Notes: generated by a model from the letters alone, not told the origin. Numbered from the stretch's first letter, positions 36,155 to 48,043 are shown. The stretch: DNA of 64,000 nucleotides from Phallus indusiatus (GCA_027605045.1 JAQFWX010000002.1:2418001-2482000), one strand, 5' to 3'. Made by a program: numbers and translations.

Positions 36155-37505
36155 ATGAATCAAACAGTGATAAATAGAACAACGACTGCCGTTCAACTTG
36201 AAGATTTAGCAAAGCAAATTGGCGTCATGAATCTCAACATAGGTATTGGTTATATGCATCTGAGACAGGTTGTAACTTATGTTTCCTAAAAAAAAAGTGG
36301 CATCAGCTGTGTTTTTGTTCTGGGACATTTTGTTAACATTTGATAGAGAGGTGCTATTTGATACCAACATTATGATGTTCGCGCTAATATTCTGTATATT
36401 AGGTGGAATACATTTGGAAGTGAGCCCATCGCACAAAGCAATACGTTCCTTTTTAAACAAGAATTTTAAGATTTAAATTCTCTTTGGTAACGGTTCTATT
36501 TGGAGTCGTGCGCATGCTCAGTGTAGGGGGGACCATGTATGTCTTTGAACATCACTCACTGTTATGCATTATGTAAAAGAGTTTATATTTGCGCAGAGTA
36601 CTCCTTATGGGGGTATTGAGTTTTACAGATTCTACTTGCAAGCGCACCGTCTGGGTTGAATCATTGTTTGGTCTACTTTTGTCTACAGGATCAGACATAT
36701 TACTGATATCCCGTGGTATGTGTTTCTCAAAAAACTTAACATACTGTACATACATTCATATTCATATTTTGGAACCTTTAGTCTATGCTTTCTATGGGAG
36801 AAATAAATTTCTACTTGCATTTCTCTGTGTTCTTGAAGCTATAACATTTGTCGCCGTCTTCTGCACGATTATGATAGTCACGCCTCAAATTCAAGTGTTG
36901 ATTAACCCTTTTCCTCGCCAACTGCTGCTCGGAAGTTGTATATCACCAAATACACCAAAACTTTTCTCACATGTTTTGTACGTCATTTCGAGCTTCCGTG
37001 ATTTGACATGAACAATAACGTTGCCCATTTACAGGATCCCGATCCTTTGTGTACAGACGATGCTTTTCGGCCTAGCTGCAGGACGACATCTTTACCTTCA
37101 ATGGAAAAGCCGGTTGATGATTAGCAGACTTTATTACACCTTTATACGCGATGGTGTCTGGTGTTTCTTAGTTCTTTTTGGTACGCTATGATCATAGAGA
37201 TAAAGTTCACCTGACTGAGGTAATCGCCAGTTATTTACCTTCTGTGTATAATTGGATTTGAAGTGAATACCCTACTTGGTTCAATCTGCTACTAGTGAGA
37301 ATTAGTGTCACTACTTTCATTCGATTCTAACTTATAATCTTCTTTAGCTGGTGTTCTCCGCTCATTCAGATTTGTGTTAGTCCTTCCGCTCTTGTTTTTA
37401 ACGGTGATAACTAATTTCAGCCCGCGTTAGACATCTCGCTTAATCATTAACTTACGCTCTGCAAGCGATTTGCAAGACTACTCGCTTGAGATTTCTCCAC
37501 AATAA
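36155..37505 (+). CDS. DUF6533-type membrane protein, type A copy 7
   Basis: Begins M-N-Q-T-V-I-N-R. Hallmark exon ASAVFLFWDILLTFDRE; microexon 36403-36419 (VEYIWK). Exon 5 LLMGVLSFTDSTCKRTVWVE; exon 6 VYAFYGRNKFLLAFLCVLEA. At the exon 6/7 junction Leu stands where most copies have Trp. Exon 7 IPILCVQTMLFGLAAGRHLY, exon 8 LLCIIGFEVNTLLGSICY, exon 9 WCSPLIQIC. The short C-tail ends at 37505. It is the closest relative of copy 5 in the window. Exon phases are conserved, with no disruption seen. Confidence 0.85.
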
Positions 37506-39651
37506 CACGATGAAAGCTTACCGGGGGAGTGGTGGGAGACGACGTGTGTATTTCATACAAGAGCCATCTATGAAAATGTTTCAGGTTGTAAATATGAGAA
37601 TATTGGGACCATGGTGTACATGATACAATTTGTTAAGTATTCACTCTGATCCAAGCACCTTTGGGCGATAGTATACAGGCGCACCAGATTTGATCAATGT
37701 GATTAATAACAACAATCATTTTAAATGCGATGTCAAAAAAACGAATCATAACTTGGTTCGTTGCAGCTGGTCGACCTTGACGTGATTTCTCGTTAATATA
37801 CTTGCTGTTATATGGCATTAGTGTCAGTAAATAGTGGTTTAGATACGAAGGCGGCCTCTGTGGTATAAATTACTGCTCCAAGCCAACATTGTGTGGACAC
37901 CATACATGAGCGGCGCTGCGGACCTAATTCGTGACGCGTGACGCGTAACTGTCTCGTCACTCTCGTGTACCGCTCAGAAATTCATCTCTGACATCGTCAA
38001 GACATCGTGTCTTTACCGGGGATAATATTATCAAGGACTGCTGCATTCTTTCAATGCATTCACATCTTTTCCCGCCTCGGAACACGCGCAACTTGACGCA
38101 TTTGTCTCCAGCACTGCTTGCCAAGTCACTCTGATTCCTACTCTTCACACCACCATTTGCTGGCTGTCAAACTAGAGTTTTATCTTATATATTTGATGGA
38201 AATGGTGAAAAAAAGACTAAGCCTAGTGTGACTTATATTTAGGTCTGTTATTGTTTTTTTTCCGTTTCAAATAAAACAACGGAGTCGCAGCCACAGCATG
38301 CTCCTCCTGGCCTTAAAATCGATGGAGAGCGTGTGACTACTCAGTTCGGCTCGTATCTCACCACTATCAGAGCCTTTCAAATCGATTTCATGATTCCGCA
38401 GACTATGGCACAATCAGAATATGGTTCACACGGGCACTCACTAATACCGACCGATCGCAACCATCGTCATCTCCACCTTTATCACTGGACAACAACTTGG
38501 GCCCTGGGCTTCACAAAGGAGTGACGAGATGGTGAAACCGGTCTAGAACTCCACCGTAAAAATAGCACCTGTTTTTTTTTGTGAAGCCCAGATGACGAGA
38601 TGGTTGTCCCGTTCTCTCCTCCACCCAATCCGCCACTCCGCAAACTCAATCCAGATTCTCAACATAAGCCGTTCATTTTCACTCACATACTCCACATAAT
38701 CTACAAGCTCTCTCGGAGGTTTGTGCATTCAGCGCATTATGGATTATCGTCTATTGTATGGTACTGATTCCATACTTACTGGATCGGTGCCGGGTCTGGT
38801 GGGTTCAACCAAATCTGCTGGCTAATTCAATCGAGATCTAAAAACAGCCTAAGTTAGCTCCGGGAACCAGCTATTTATCAAAATTAATCAATTAGTTTTT
38901 TCTGGCTTAATGGCGATGCGAGAAGTCTCACACTTGGCTCTAGCTCTACCATCATTCCGAAATGAGAGGGATTTGGGATTTTGTTGATTATTGTCAAATA
39001 CTTTTAAAATGCGACCCACGTAACCCTTGAAATAAACCCGGACAAGGCATATCTATTTGGGACGCACATGAAAACGTCTTCAATGGAGCCAATGGTTAAA
39101 CCATTTCGGAAATGTAGTACGGGTCAAACTAAATAAATAACCCATATTCCAGACTTGTTTGATAAGGACTCGGATTACAGTGATTGCGACACCTAGTCGG
39201 TACATGCTACATTGTACTGATAGCTGTTTTGCTGAATCACTACATTATTATATTTCCAAAAGTATTAACCAAAGCAATACGAGAACAAAAGGTAGGAAGA
39301 CGCCAAGGACTTGTGAGAAGTCACGCACGCATACAACTAACTGTATAAATTGTGGATATCGATGTCAAAATGATAGAATATGATGCAAAAGATGCGACGA
39401 AATGAAAGGGCATATATGAGGAAATTTTCTAAGATGATGCATGACTGAATGATGTTAAAGCAGGGTATAAAATTAAAAGAAAGGCCAAGGAAAAATGAGA
39501 AGATGACCAACAAAAAAAGAAGGGTGATAAAGTGAATTACGACGAGGTGTATGTAAGAATGAAAAACCACTGGATAGAACTAGAAAAAAAATAATTGCGA
39601 ATTAATTCAGACGAAGAAATGGAATAACTTACCTGGATGTCGAGGCAAAAG
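37506..39651. other. Two-kb region with no intact gene
   Basis: After a tail shared with the duplication units (to about 37640) only short open frames are present. A 61-codon - strand frame at 38543-38728 (M-H-K-P-P-R-E-L-V-D-Y-V) has ordinary protein-like composition and might be a relic exon, but no family is recognised. GTGACGCGTGACGCG near 37930-37945 repeats the ACGCGT-type words seen at 4815 and 21475. A small inverted repeat at 38504-38591 is listed separately. Confidence 0.4.
38504..38591. repeat. Small perfect inverted repeat, 14-bp arms
   Basis: CTGGGCTTCACAAA at 38504-38517 and its exact reverse complement TTTGTGAAGCCCAG at 38578-38591 enclose about 60 bp. Just outside or after each arm stands TGACGAGATGGT (38522-38533 and 38593-38604). 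It could be a hairpin or a miniature element remnant. Confidence 0.6.
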
Positions 39652-42600
39652 TCAAATCACAGCAACACCACCCATCATACCCCTAACTTCACCAATGCAA
39701 TCGTTCAAATGAGCAGCAATCTCCCTAGCACGTTTTAAAAGTGGCCGTATATTCTCGGGTGTCAGCGCCAGCTTGGTAACCGGAACTCCTCCAGCGCTCC
39801 CCGGGTCCCGATCTCTCTTATGTAAAACGTCCGAATGAATCCGTAAATTACTCGCGTTTACTTTCCCTCCTTTCCCTAATGGGTCTTCATCAGAAGAGAG
39901 AAAAACATGTGGAGCGCGAAGTAATTGCAGCGACGGTTTCTTCGAAGTGAACGACGATCCTCCTGCCTCCGAGTCCTCTTCAATCTGTGAATGCAGGTGC
40001 GAATACTTCTTCTTATCCGGTGACGTAGAAGATGAAGAATCGTAGACAGCACCAGGCGGGAATCGGTCGCTCAGTTGAACGGTCCACTTATTACCAACAC
40101 GCGTCTCGGAAAATGTATCCCTCCTCGTCGGTTTCTTCACACTCGTAGTGGAGTCGTCAAAGGCAACGGCTTCCATCAAATCCCAGTCCCAATCAGATGA
40201 CGATCCACCATCACCAGCTTTATCTTTACGGTATATACCAGTCGGAGACGAAGAGCTGGCAGTAACAATACCACCCTTCTGTCCAATCCCAAACAAACCC
40301 GCCAAACTAGGCCGGTGTAGAGGTTTCTTTCCGCGCGGTAGCCCATTCGCTCCAGCACTGACAGTAGCAGTAGTTGCCGCGGTCGCGGCAGTAACAGTCC
40401 GTTTCGAAGGAGAAGGTGTACGAGGAGAACGAGGTCGATTTGCACCTGGGCTTGAGTTCACATCATGCCGCGTCTTGCGTTGTTGGTCTTTCTTCGACCT
40501 CGATGCGTCTTGAGGTTCCGAAGCAGAGGCAGAAGAATCAAAACTATTCGAGTCGCGCGTAGGACTATTCATACCCGTGCTCGTATCCGTACTTGTTACG
40601 CTCGTCGACGTCGTAGTCGGATTGGATCTCGACGCATCATCACCATTCACACTCGCACTACCTTTCCTAAGCCCACTCCAAAAATCTCTCAAACCACGTC
40701 TTTTAACATTTGAACCACCGTCAGCTCCAACAGATTCAACCAGACTCCCTCCACCGCCGCCACCTTTCTCGGGATCCAAAAGCTTTGGGTCCCAAATCTG
40801 CCCATTCCGCTCTTCATCGCCCATGATCATATCCTGCAAAATCGCAAGCTGGCGTGACGTAAGATCTCGCCCGTTTCCCGCTCGACCAGTCGTCGCGCGC
40901 CATTGAGATGGTTTAGGTGGGCTAGCTTGAGGTGGACCCGAAAGACGAGGGCTCGGAGTGGTTTGAGTTGGCGTTTGAGTTCGAGGTTGAGAAGAGAGAT
41001 TGGATTCCGACGCTTCTCCTCTTACTATCGTCTGTGAAGAAGACGTAGAAGAAGAAGGAACCGAATTGATGACGTTCGCGCCCACAACAGCAACAGCGGA
41101 AGTACTTCCAACATCCGATCCGAGTGTAACAGCCCTCATCCTTCGTCCCGCGATGATACCGATGCCAAGCGCATCCACGCCATTGACAGTCACAGTATCA
41201 CCTCCCACATCGACTATTCCAACACTCGTAGAACTTCTTCCGCTACCGGCACTCACAGGACTCGCATTCTTCCACGACCCACCCAGCTCCATAAGCACTT
41301 CAGCGCATTCCCACCATATCCCATAGGTATTGTCAAGTTTGTTTAGCACAACGGCGTATGGACTGGGTTGTGGACCTTGTGGTGGAGGTGGAGGCGCCGC
41401 TAACGAGAATTTACGCTTCAGAATGTCTGCTTTGCTTGGGCTCGGTTGCGGGCTTGGATGAGGTGATATTCGAGGTGTCGTTGATGCTACTGTGCCGCGT
41501 CGTTTCTTAGGGGAAAGGTTGAAGAGTGATGTACTGGTGGTCGTGGTCGTGGTGCTATCTGCTCGGGGCGGGTTTTGAGGTTGAGAGATGGTGTGTTCAG
41601 TTTCCTCTGTTGTCGAGTCGGACAGAGCGGCTCGTAGATCACGAAGCATAACAGCGTAGATATGCTGCAAGTTGCGTATTTCTAAGCACAATCTAAGTAA
41701 GTTTAATGTCGAATAGTTAACTTAAAAGAACACTGACGTTCAACGCAAGCAGCAAACTCTTTAACATCACTCATATCTCGCTTTATATCTCTCTGCGCGT
41801 GCGATATCCGCTCTGGTATTTTCAACTTGAGATCATTGAGTGATGAGCGACGTGGCGTTTGTGATAAGGATCGATGTACGACGAGGCTGGGAGGTTTGGC
41901 GTTACCGTTCGCGTGCCCCGATACTGGAGCTGAGGTCGTCGGAACTGCACCTGCACCGACACGCTCCGTCGATGACACTTTGAATGGTGGGCCAAGAACA
42001 GGCGCAGGAGCAAGTGCAGACGAATGAGCATGAATATTAGGTCTAGCACCAGTACTAGCACCGGTCGTCGTTTTTGAACGATAACGAACTTTAGTCCGTG
42101 TTCCTCCAATTCCCCCAGAAGGCGCGACACCCTGTCCTTTGACCGTCGATGTAGGCGAAGTCATCGTCGAAGCAGGCGCGGAAGGTGGGTTCCTACGTAT
42201 GGTAGTAGTTGCGTTAGAAGACTGAGGTAACACAGCAGCCACCCGATCGCGTAATTCGCGCTCATAATGGTGGTCGTCGCCCATATCAGTTCCGGCGGTG
42301 GCGGTGGCGGTGGCGGTGGCGCCAGCTGACAACGCAACACTCGATTGTGAAGACGCTTGTGAATAGGAAGAAGAAGCGTGAGGAGGTGACGATATGAAGC
42401 CAGAAGCAGCAGAAGCAGAGGTGAAAGAAGTGTTCGAGTTCTTGGGCGAGAGAGGTGTTCCTGAGAAGACTCGTTTTATGGGTGACATGGCGGCGTTCAC
42501 CGCGCCCCTATCTTTAACCTTCTCTCTCTCCTTGGTCTTTGCCTGATCTTTCTCCCTGCTATCTTTATCGTTCCTTTGTTGCTGTTGTTGTTGCTGTGAT

Positions 42601-44132
42601 TGCGAATTAGGGATTGAAATAATCTTTGAATTTCGTTTTTTAGCGTTATCCTGGTTCACTGGCGCCGCGCTCCCTTTACGAGTCATATCTTTCTTTTCGA
42701 CGCGTCCCTTTTTCAAATCTTTCGACCCGGCATGGGATGACTCGTTGTGGGTATTGGTATTGGCACTGTTCATCTTATCGCGATTAACTTGGAACGGTTG
42801 TGATCGTTTAGGCGTAGGATCGTCGCGTACTGGGGATTTCCATCTATGCACAGGGCTGATCTTGGAGAGAAATGAAGCGGCTGAAGAACTGGTGTTTGAC
42901 GCGTCAGACTTGGTCGACGTTGCATTGGTAGACGAAACAGACGTTGAAGGTCTTCGAACAGCTGCGAACCGTCCAAAGCGCGGTATACCACTGAGCTTTG
43001 TTGCACCTGCGGGAACAGCGGAGGCTGGCGGTTGTTTTTCCACATCATTATTGATATTGGAAGCTGCTCCGATAGATGATAACGTGTCGTCTGCGTCTGC
43101 ATCCCCATCTTTGAACGTGCCGCGAGTTGAATCCTCAGCGTCGCCGTCGCCCGACCAATCAGAGTTTGATCCCCAACTTTCGACGTCGTCTTCCACATTC
43201 TTTGTTGTTCGCCTAGATATCAAAGCAAGTGGTACGGGAGGAGGCCGTGTATGACTAAGAGATGATATATCATCCCTGTCTGCTTCTTCTTCGTCATCAT
43301 CACCATCGCCATCACCATCGCCATCTTCATCATCTTCATATACGTAAGAATCGTCCCAATTTTCGTGTTTCGTTGGTAAGGAGTTGGAGATAGGAATAGT
43401 TTGTTGGTGATCGGTGTTGGGTGGTGTAGAAACTGAGTACGCCTTGTGCCGCATTGCCAGGGTAGCAGGAGGGGACATTGAAGTTGAAGTCGTACCGCGC
43501 TTGTCGGAAGGTATGGGTTGAAAGTCAAAGGATTCATCCCAATTTTCCATATCTGCCATAGTAGGAGTTAGCGAAAGAGAGAAAAACAAAAAAAAAAAGT
43601 TGAAGGGGGTTACCCTGTGTCGATGCTCGGTCTTTTTCAGTGACAATGCTTTGATCAGGCACGGATTTTTGAGAAAAGAGATGACCGCCGTTATTGATGT
43701 CGTTATGAATTTGAGTCGTTTGAGAAAAAGTGCGAGAAGAAGAGGTTGAAGCTGATGATTGAAAAGAAAAAGAAAGAAAATTGCTATCGTTGGTGCCGAA
43801 AGTTGTGGTATGGGTCGTGACGTGAAATTCGTCTGTTCGTAATGTATGATTGTTTGAGTGAGAAGGAACGTGGAAGAGGAATAAAGGTAGACTGAGCTAC
43901 TTTTGTTAGTGGAAATCGTGTCGAAATCTGCCACCGATGCTGGCACAGTTTCGATGTTGTCATCCACAACCTGCAGGGATGGCACGGATAAAATTGCTTT
44001 GTCAGCCGCCGCTTGCGAGCTCTCTAATTTATCCATCACAACGGTAGCTACACCTATTGTGCCCGTACTGGTATTGGATGTTTGTCGTCGGTGTTTACTC
44101 TTGAACTTGGAGAGAGAAAGCAGGAAGCGCAT
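39652..44132 (-). CDS. Large low-complexity WD[DE]S-motif protein, tentatively Byr4/Bfa1-like
   Basis: Two long open frames join across a 5' GTCAG...CTTAG intron (near 41680-41742), giving FAACVEQIRNLQHIYAVMLR across the junction. The total is close to 1480 codons if the start at 44132 is right. Motifs ENWDESFDF (residues just after 43559), ENWDDSYVYED and ESWGSNSDW repeat in an acidic N-terminal part. Long Ser/Thr/Pro and poly-Gln tracts follow. A conserved C-terminal part has LLKRAREIAAHLNDC and GEVRGM. Repeated W-D-[DE]-x-F motifs recall Byr4/Bfa1, scaffold regulators of the septation/mitotic-exit GTPase, but this rests on memory of motif style. The segment 43560-43900 is hydrophobic and unlike the rest and may be an intron, making the start at 43559 or a spliced upstream exon plausible. 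Fragments of this gene are scattered at 20.9, 28.3, 31.8 and 35.0 kb. Confidence 0.7.
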
Positions 44133-45061
44133 TTGGAATCTGTTCTTTGGGTTTTCTCCCTTCCCGGAAACCGTACTCGCGTTTTTTTAAGGCTTTGGAC
44201 GAAAGAAATGCTTGGACACTAGCATTAGATTCTAAGGACGAAATCTTGTTCTGTCCTGTTGCTTTTTTGCCGAAAGAAAGGCCGGGGTACCGTGTGGACT
44301 GTCTGTCCCTTTGTTGTCGATGGACGCCGAAACCTGAGGACAATCGATGACAGGGCTGTGCACACTCCTCGCGAGCCTTTGTATGTCTCAACCGAGGCGT
44401 CAAGGTCAATGAAATAATAGCAATAAATTCCACACAGGTTATGGACTAGGTATTCTAGAACGAATGGTCCACCGCAACGGGCGCCCATCTTGGTCCAACG
44501 GTAGCGTACTATCGAAGAAATCAAACAAGAGCCAGAACTATGAACATGCCTGAAATTCGACCCAGGAGAGGTACCAAATAGCGTAGGATCACTTGTTTGT
44601 CCAAGGCACAATGATGCGTTTATCATCTTCCAAAATAACTGCACCCCACATTAGACTCAATATCGCACACAACCCCTCATCCATGTTATATTCCTAAACC
44701 TTAGGGCCTGAAACAGCGATTCAGTTTCGGCCTCGTGCATATATTACTGGCTCAAAAGGACCATTCCCGAACACGTCATCCTTCCTCCGTTGGTACAAGA
44801 AATAGTGTACATTCAAGTTACACGCAGACCGCTGCCACACGATTTTTATGCGCCTACCACCAACTGATGCATATTATTATCTATCTACTGTCAAACAATC
44901 TAAGATATCAGGGTAAGCGATAAATTTTTAATGGAGGCATAGTGACTATGATGTTTGGACAATGTCCAACACATAGAACACACCTGGCCAGGAGGAGAAA
45001 TGTGTTTATGCACGCCACGTAGTAAGTGATAAATCTTATTTATAACAATCCGTTGCAATAC
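44133..45061. other. Upstream region of the large gene
   Basis: No coding gene recognised. A tRNA-like word (TGGTCCAACGGTAGCG near 44492) and a T-arm-like word (TTCGACCC near 44555) occur but do not form a full cloverleaf. The right end leads to the 3' end of type A copy 8. Confidence 0.35.
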
Positions 45062-46509
45062 TTAATTACAGGCGTTTTCGTCGGAATCTTGAGTACCGTC
45101 GACGTCAAACTCCATTTTCGTGTTTGTGCGGTGGGAAACGTCGAACCCATAATCTTGGCTTGAATAACTTGCAGAACGTAAATTAAGGATCAGGCGAGAT
45201 GCCTAATTACCTCGGCAGATTGACTTCGGTTATTATAGGAGTTTGAAGGACAGGGATTAAACTAACACATGTACCAACCAGAGGAAAACACCAACTGAAA
45301 TATTTATTAGTATATAAAATGAATAGAAGTAAATCTAATATTCTTACTAGAAACAGATTAAACCTAGCACAGAGTTTATGCTATTCCCAATTATACAAAG
45401 TAGATCAACGACTGCAAATTTTGACAATGACCGCTAGCCCTAGATTTATGCATATGAATGACAACATACTGAATAAAACTAAGAAAGTCCAAATGCCATC
45501 CCCCAGAAAGGTGTAGTAAAGTGTACTGAATAACAACGGGCCTTTCCATTGTAGATAGATGTACCGTCCTGCGGCTAGGCAAAAAAGAGTCGTCTGGACG
45601 CAAAGGATGGGGATCCTTATAAATAATAGTCAATAGTTTTTTCCATGCAGTGTTGGGGAAGACAGAAGTTCTCTACCAAACACTTGAGGAAAGTGTTGAA
45701 ACGTCTGATATTATACAACTTCCGATGTGAAGTTGGTCTGCGAAGGGGTTACGAGCTACTTTGTCGCGAGACAGAGCAACTATAAGCGTGCCCAAGACGG
45801 CCACAAATGCCATGGTTTCGAAAATACAAAGGGAAATAAGTATCTTCTTGTTTCTTCCATAAAATGCATATACTGAAATTCTTAAACATGCGCACAACAC
45901 CTTGAAGCTGGTGACTTTAAACGTACCGCGATATATCAACAATATGTCTACACATGTGGACATAATCAATCCAAGAAACGCCTGGTACCAGATGACTGCT
46001 TTGCAGACAGAGTTTGAGATACTTCTTGTTCCGACATTCAGTCCAAGAGCTACACTGTGAATATATCGTCCAAATTAACGAGTAATTCTTGTATTTGGCC
46101 AGAATTGAAAGCATACGCTTGAACTGCGACAGCGAGAAAGCGAATTACTCCGAATAAAACAGCTATAACAGAAAGCTTAGATCTAAAGTTGTGGTTAAAT
46201 CAGGTCACTTTATCCACATGCGATGGACTTACTTCCAAACACACCGTACCTGAAAAATTGAAGACAATGACATCTAGCAGAGACATTGAAAATTACCTCT
46301 CTATCAAGTGTTAATAGAACATCCCAGAACAACAGCGCAGAGGAAGCAGCTTTAACAAGTTGTGAGGCGACATCGAGTAATCCACATTTAAAGCAAATCT
46401 GACTATTACCGATGTTATAATTTATAGAATAAAGTTCTTTCACTATGCTTGGTATGGATGCTATTGGGACCCCCAAAATGTCACTGCCATACATCGCGGT
46501 TTGATTCAT
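45062..46509 (-). CDS. DUF6533-type membrane protein, type A copy 8
   Basis: Begins M-N-Q-T-A-M-Y-G. Hallmark exon ASSALLFWDVLLTLDRE; microexon 46233-46249 is the most divergent (VRCVWK). Exon 5 VALGLNVGTRSISNSVCK followed by AVIWYQAFLG; exon 6 YAFYGRNKKILISLCIFETM; exon 7 IPILCVQTTLFCLAAGRYIY; exon 8 LLCIIGNSINSVLGLICF; exon 9 WCFPLVGTC. The tail ASRLILNLRSASYSSQ ends at 45062. With copies 9 and 10 it forms a - strand subgroup marked by V-G-T-R in exon 5, F-E-T-M-A-F in exon 6 and ASRLILNLRSA in the tail. Intact. Confidence 0.85.
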
Positions 46510-46582
46510 TACACTTGAGAGAAGAAGTAAGCGAAGGTGTGCACAAGTAAAGCAGGGTAACTGAGGAGGACTGTACTAGAGT

Positions 46583-46616
46583 GACAGCTGTCATGCGCCC
46601 GTCTCTCTTAATGAAT
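46583..46616 (-). promoter_or_regulatory. Conserved promoter element of copy 8
   Basis: On the - strand a TATA-like TTCATTAA (46616-46609) is followed after about 13 bp by CATGACAGCTGTC (46595-46583), about 75 bp before the ATG. The same arrangement occurs before copies 9 and 10. Confidence 0.5.
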
Positions 46617-47039
46617 CCAGTGTCAGACATACACTTCAACATTTTCGGGTCATCCCAGAATTGCTGGGAAGTTTTCCTTAAATTAGTATCTTTTCCATCT
46701 TAAAGATAAATGATCGCGATGTTACTTCGAACTGAGTAAACTCAGCGGAGAGTTATTCGCCGGCATTCTGGTGATTCCAATCATCATCAAGCCTCTATCG
46801 TTGTTTAACACCTGTCGTTTTCCGTGATGGTACTCGTGATGTGTTGAAGGGCGAGCAGTACTCGAGAACGCACGAAACCGCTGAGTGCCTCTTGCTAGGC
46901 AAATTCGGGTATATCACTGGGAGTGGCAAGGGCATTGAATCGACGATACCTTTCAAGCTTGGATGCTAGGATAGGACTGTGGGGAAAAAATGATGAAGAA
47001 GACTGATATATACATAATGCGGACAGCCAAGTGAGATGA

Positions 47040-47240
47040 TGGCAACAAGACCTTGACATGTTGGCGCCTCCCATACTTTCTGGCCTGTGCTCAATGCGTT
47101 TGGAAATCGCTGTCGACCGTGACGAAAAGCGAGGTTTTTTTAAAACCTGCGCCTTTTTTCCATGTTGTAAGGTGGAAGATGAAAAGGCGCCGGCACAGTA
47201 TGCGCATCAATATCCGCCTGAGCTCGGAAGCGCACTCGCC
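47040..47240. repeat. Intergenic direct repeat, copy 1
   Basis: Matches 48425-48620 in the same orientation. Shared words include CTTGACATG, TGGCGCCTCC followed by ATACT, and TCTGGCCTGTG. A CCAAGTGAGATGATGG word precedes both, with an extra stretch of about 60 bp in copy 2. It is adjacent to the broken end of type A copy 9. Nature unknown; G+C-rich GGCGCC sites recur. Confidence 0.65.
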
Positions 47241-47299
47241 TGCTTTTGTCACCGACCATCATGATGTTTTTTTCCCATCAGAGGCAGAGCTCTTATGGG

Positions 47300-47973
47300 C
47301 ATGCTTAAGGCAGTCAAAACTGCCATAACTTCGAAAATAGAAAGAGAGATTCTTTTTTCTTCAAGTTCCATAGAACGCATATTAAGCAAGTTCTTCAGAG
47401 CAAAATATCGAAGTTAGCAGCTGTTGAACATACCATGACATAGCAATAATACGTCTACAGACTACACATGTAGACATGATCACTCCCAAAATCGCTTGAT
47501 ACCACACGACCAGTACTTTACAGCCAAAACTTGAGGTATTTCTTGTTTCAACAACGACTCCAAGTGCTACTCTGTGAATACATTTCGTTCGCAATTAATA
47601 AGAGATCATATTGCAAAACATAGAACAACATACATAGCTATAAGAGAAGGTTTAGGTTTGGAGCTGTGGTTAGCCCAAGATATCTCATTTGGGTAAAATA
47701 AGCTTACTTCCAAACATATTGCACCTAAATAAATTTAAAATTGAGCAATGATATGAAAAAATAACAAAGGAGTACCTCTCTATCAAACGTCAATAGAGCA
47801 TCCCAGAAAAACAGCGCGGAAGAAGCAACTTTGACCTTGTGAGGCGAATTTGATTCATAGAAGCATGCATAATATATGTCGTAATTGATAGTATTAAATT
47901 CGTTCACTATATCTGGTAAGGCCGCCTCTGGGAATCCCAAACAATCGCCGTTGTCCATCACTATTTGATTCAT
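47300..47973 (-). pseudogene. DUF6533-type type A copy 9, truncated pseudogene
   Basis: The start at 47973 (M-N-Q-I-V-M-D) and exon 1 are readable, but the first donor GGTAAT is mutated to a TATTAT-like sequence. The hallmark exon ASSALFFWDALLTFDRE and the microexon 47708-47724 (VQYVWK) survive. Exon 4 has lost about 40 bp covering F-G-V-I-R-F-L-A-V, leaving S-L-I-A-M-Y-V. Exon 5 is readable (VVWYQAILGVIMSTCV), then frame-damaged. Similarity to copy 10 ends abruptly in the middle of exon 6 near 47300; exons 7-10 are absent. The gene cannot give a full membrane protein. Promoter and microexon remain, so transcription is still possible. Confidence 0.8.
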
Positions 47974-48043
47974 GTTGTCGAGGATAAGCAAACGAAATGT
48001 CAAAAAGAAAGCGGGAGGATACCTAACGGAGGCCAATCTGAAC

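Larger units (their letters stand above)
35020..37640. repeat. Tandem segmental duplication, unit 3 (left part missing)
   Basis: Contains fragment 4 of the large gene, the right spacer and type A copy 7. Its spacer and gene are more like unit 1 than unit 2: the upstream words GCGATGGTCAGTCGAC (unit 1 has CAATGG) and ATATGAAGCTTGAACGATAT are shared, and the gene exons differ at few sites. Confidence 0.75.

Noticed and set aside
43300..43335. Short (ATGGCG)n-like tandem repeat
   Set aside because: In-frame low-complexity Asp/Gly coding repeat inside the large gene, not a separate element.
44480..44580. tRNA-like sequence (TGGTCCAACGGTAGCG and TTCGACCC words)
   Set aside because: No 7-bp acceptor stem and no clear anticodon arm could be built; at most a decayed tRNA or tRNA-derived relic.
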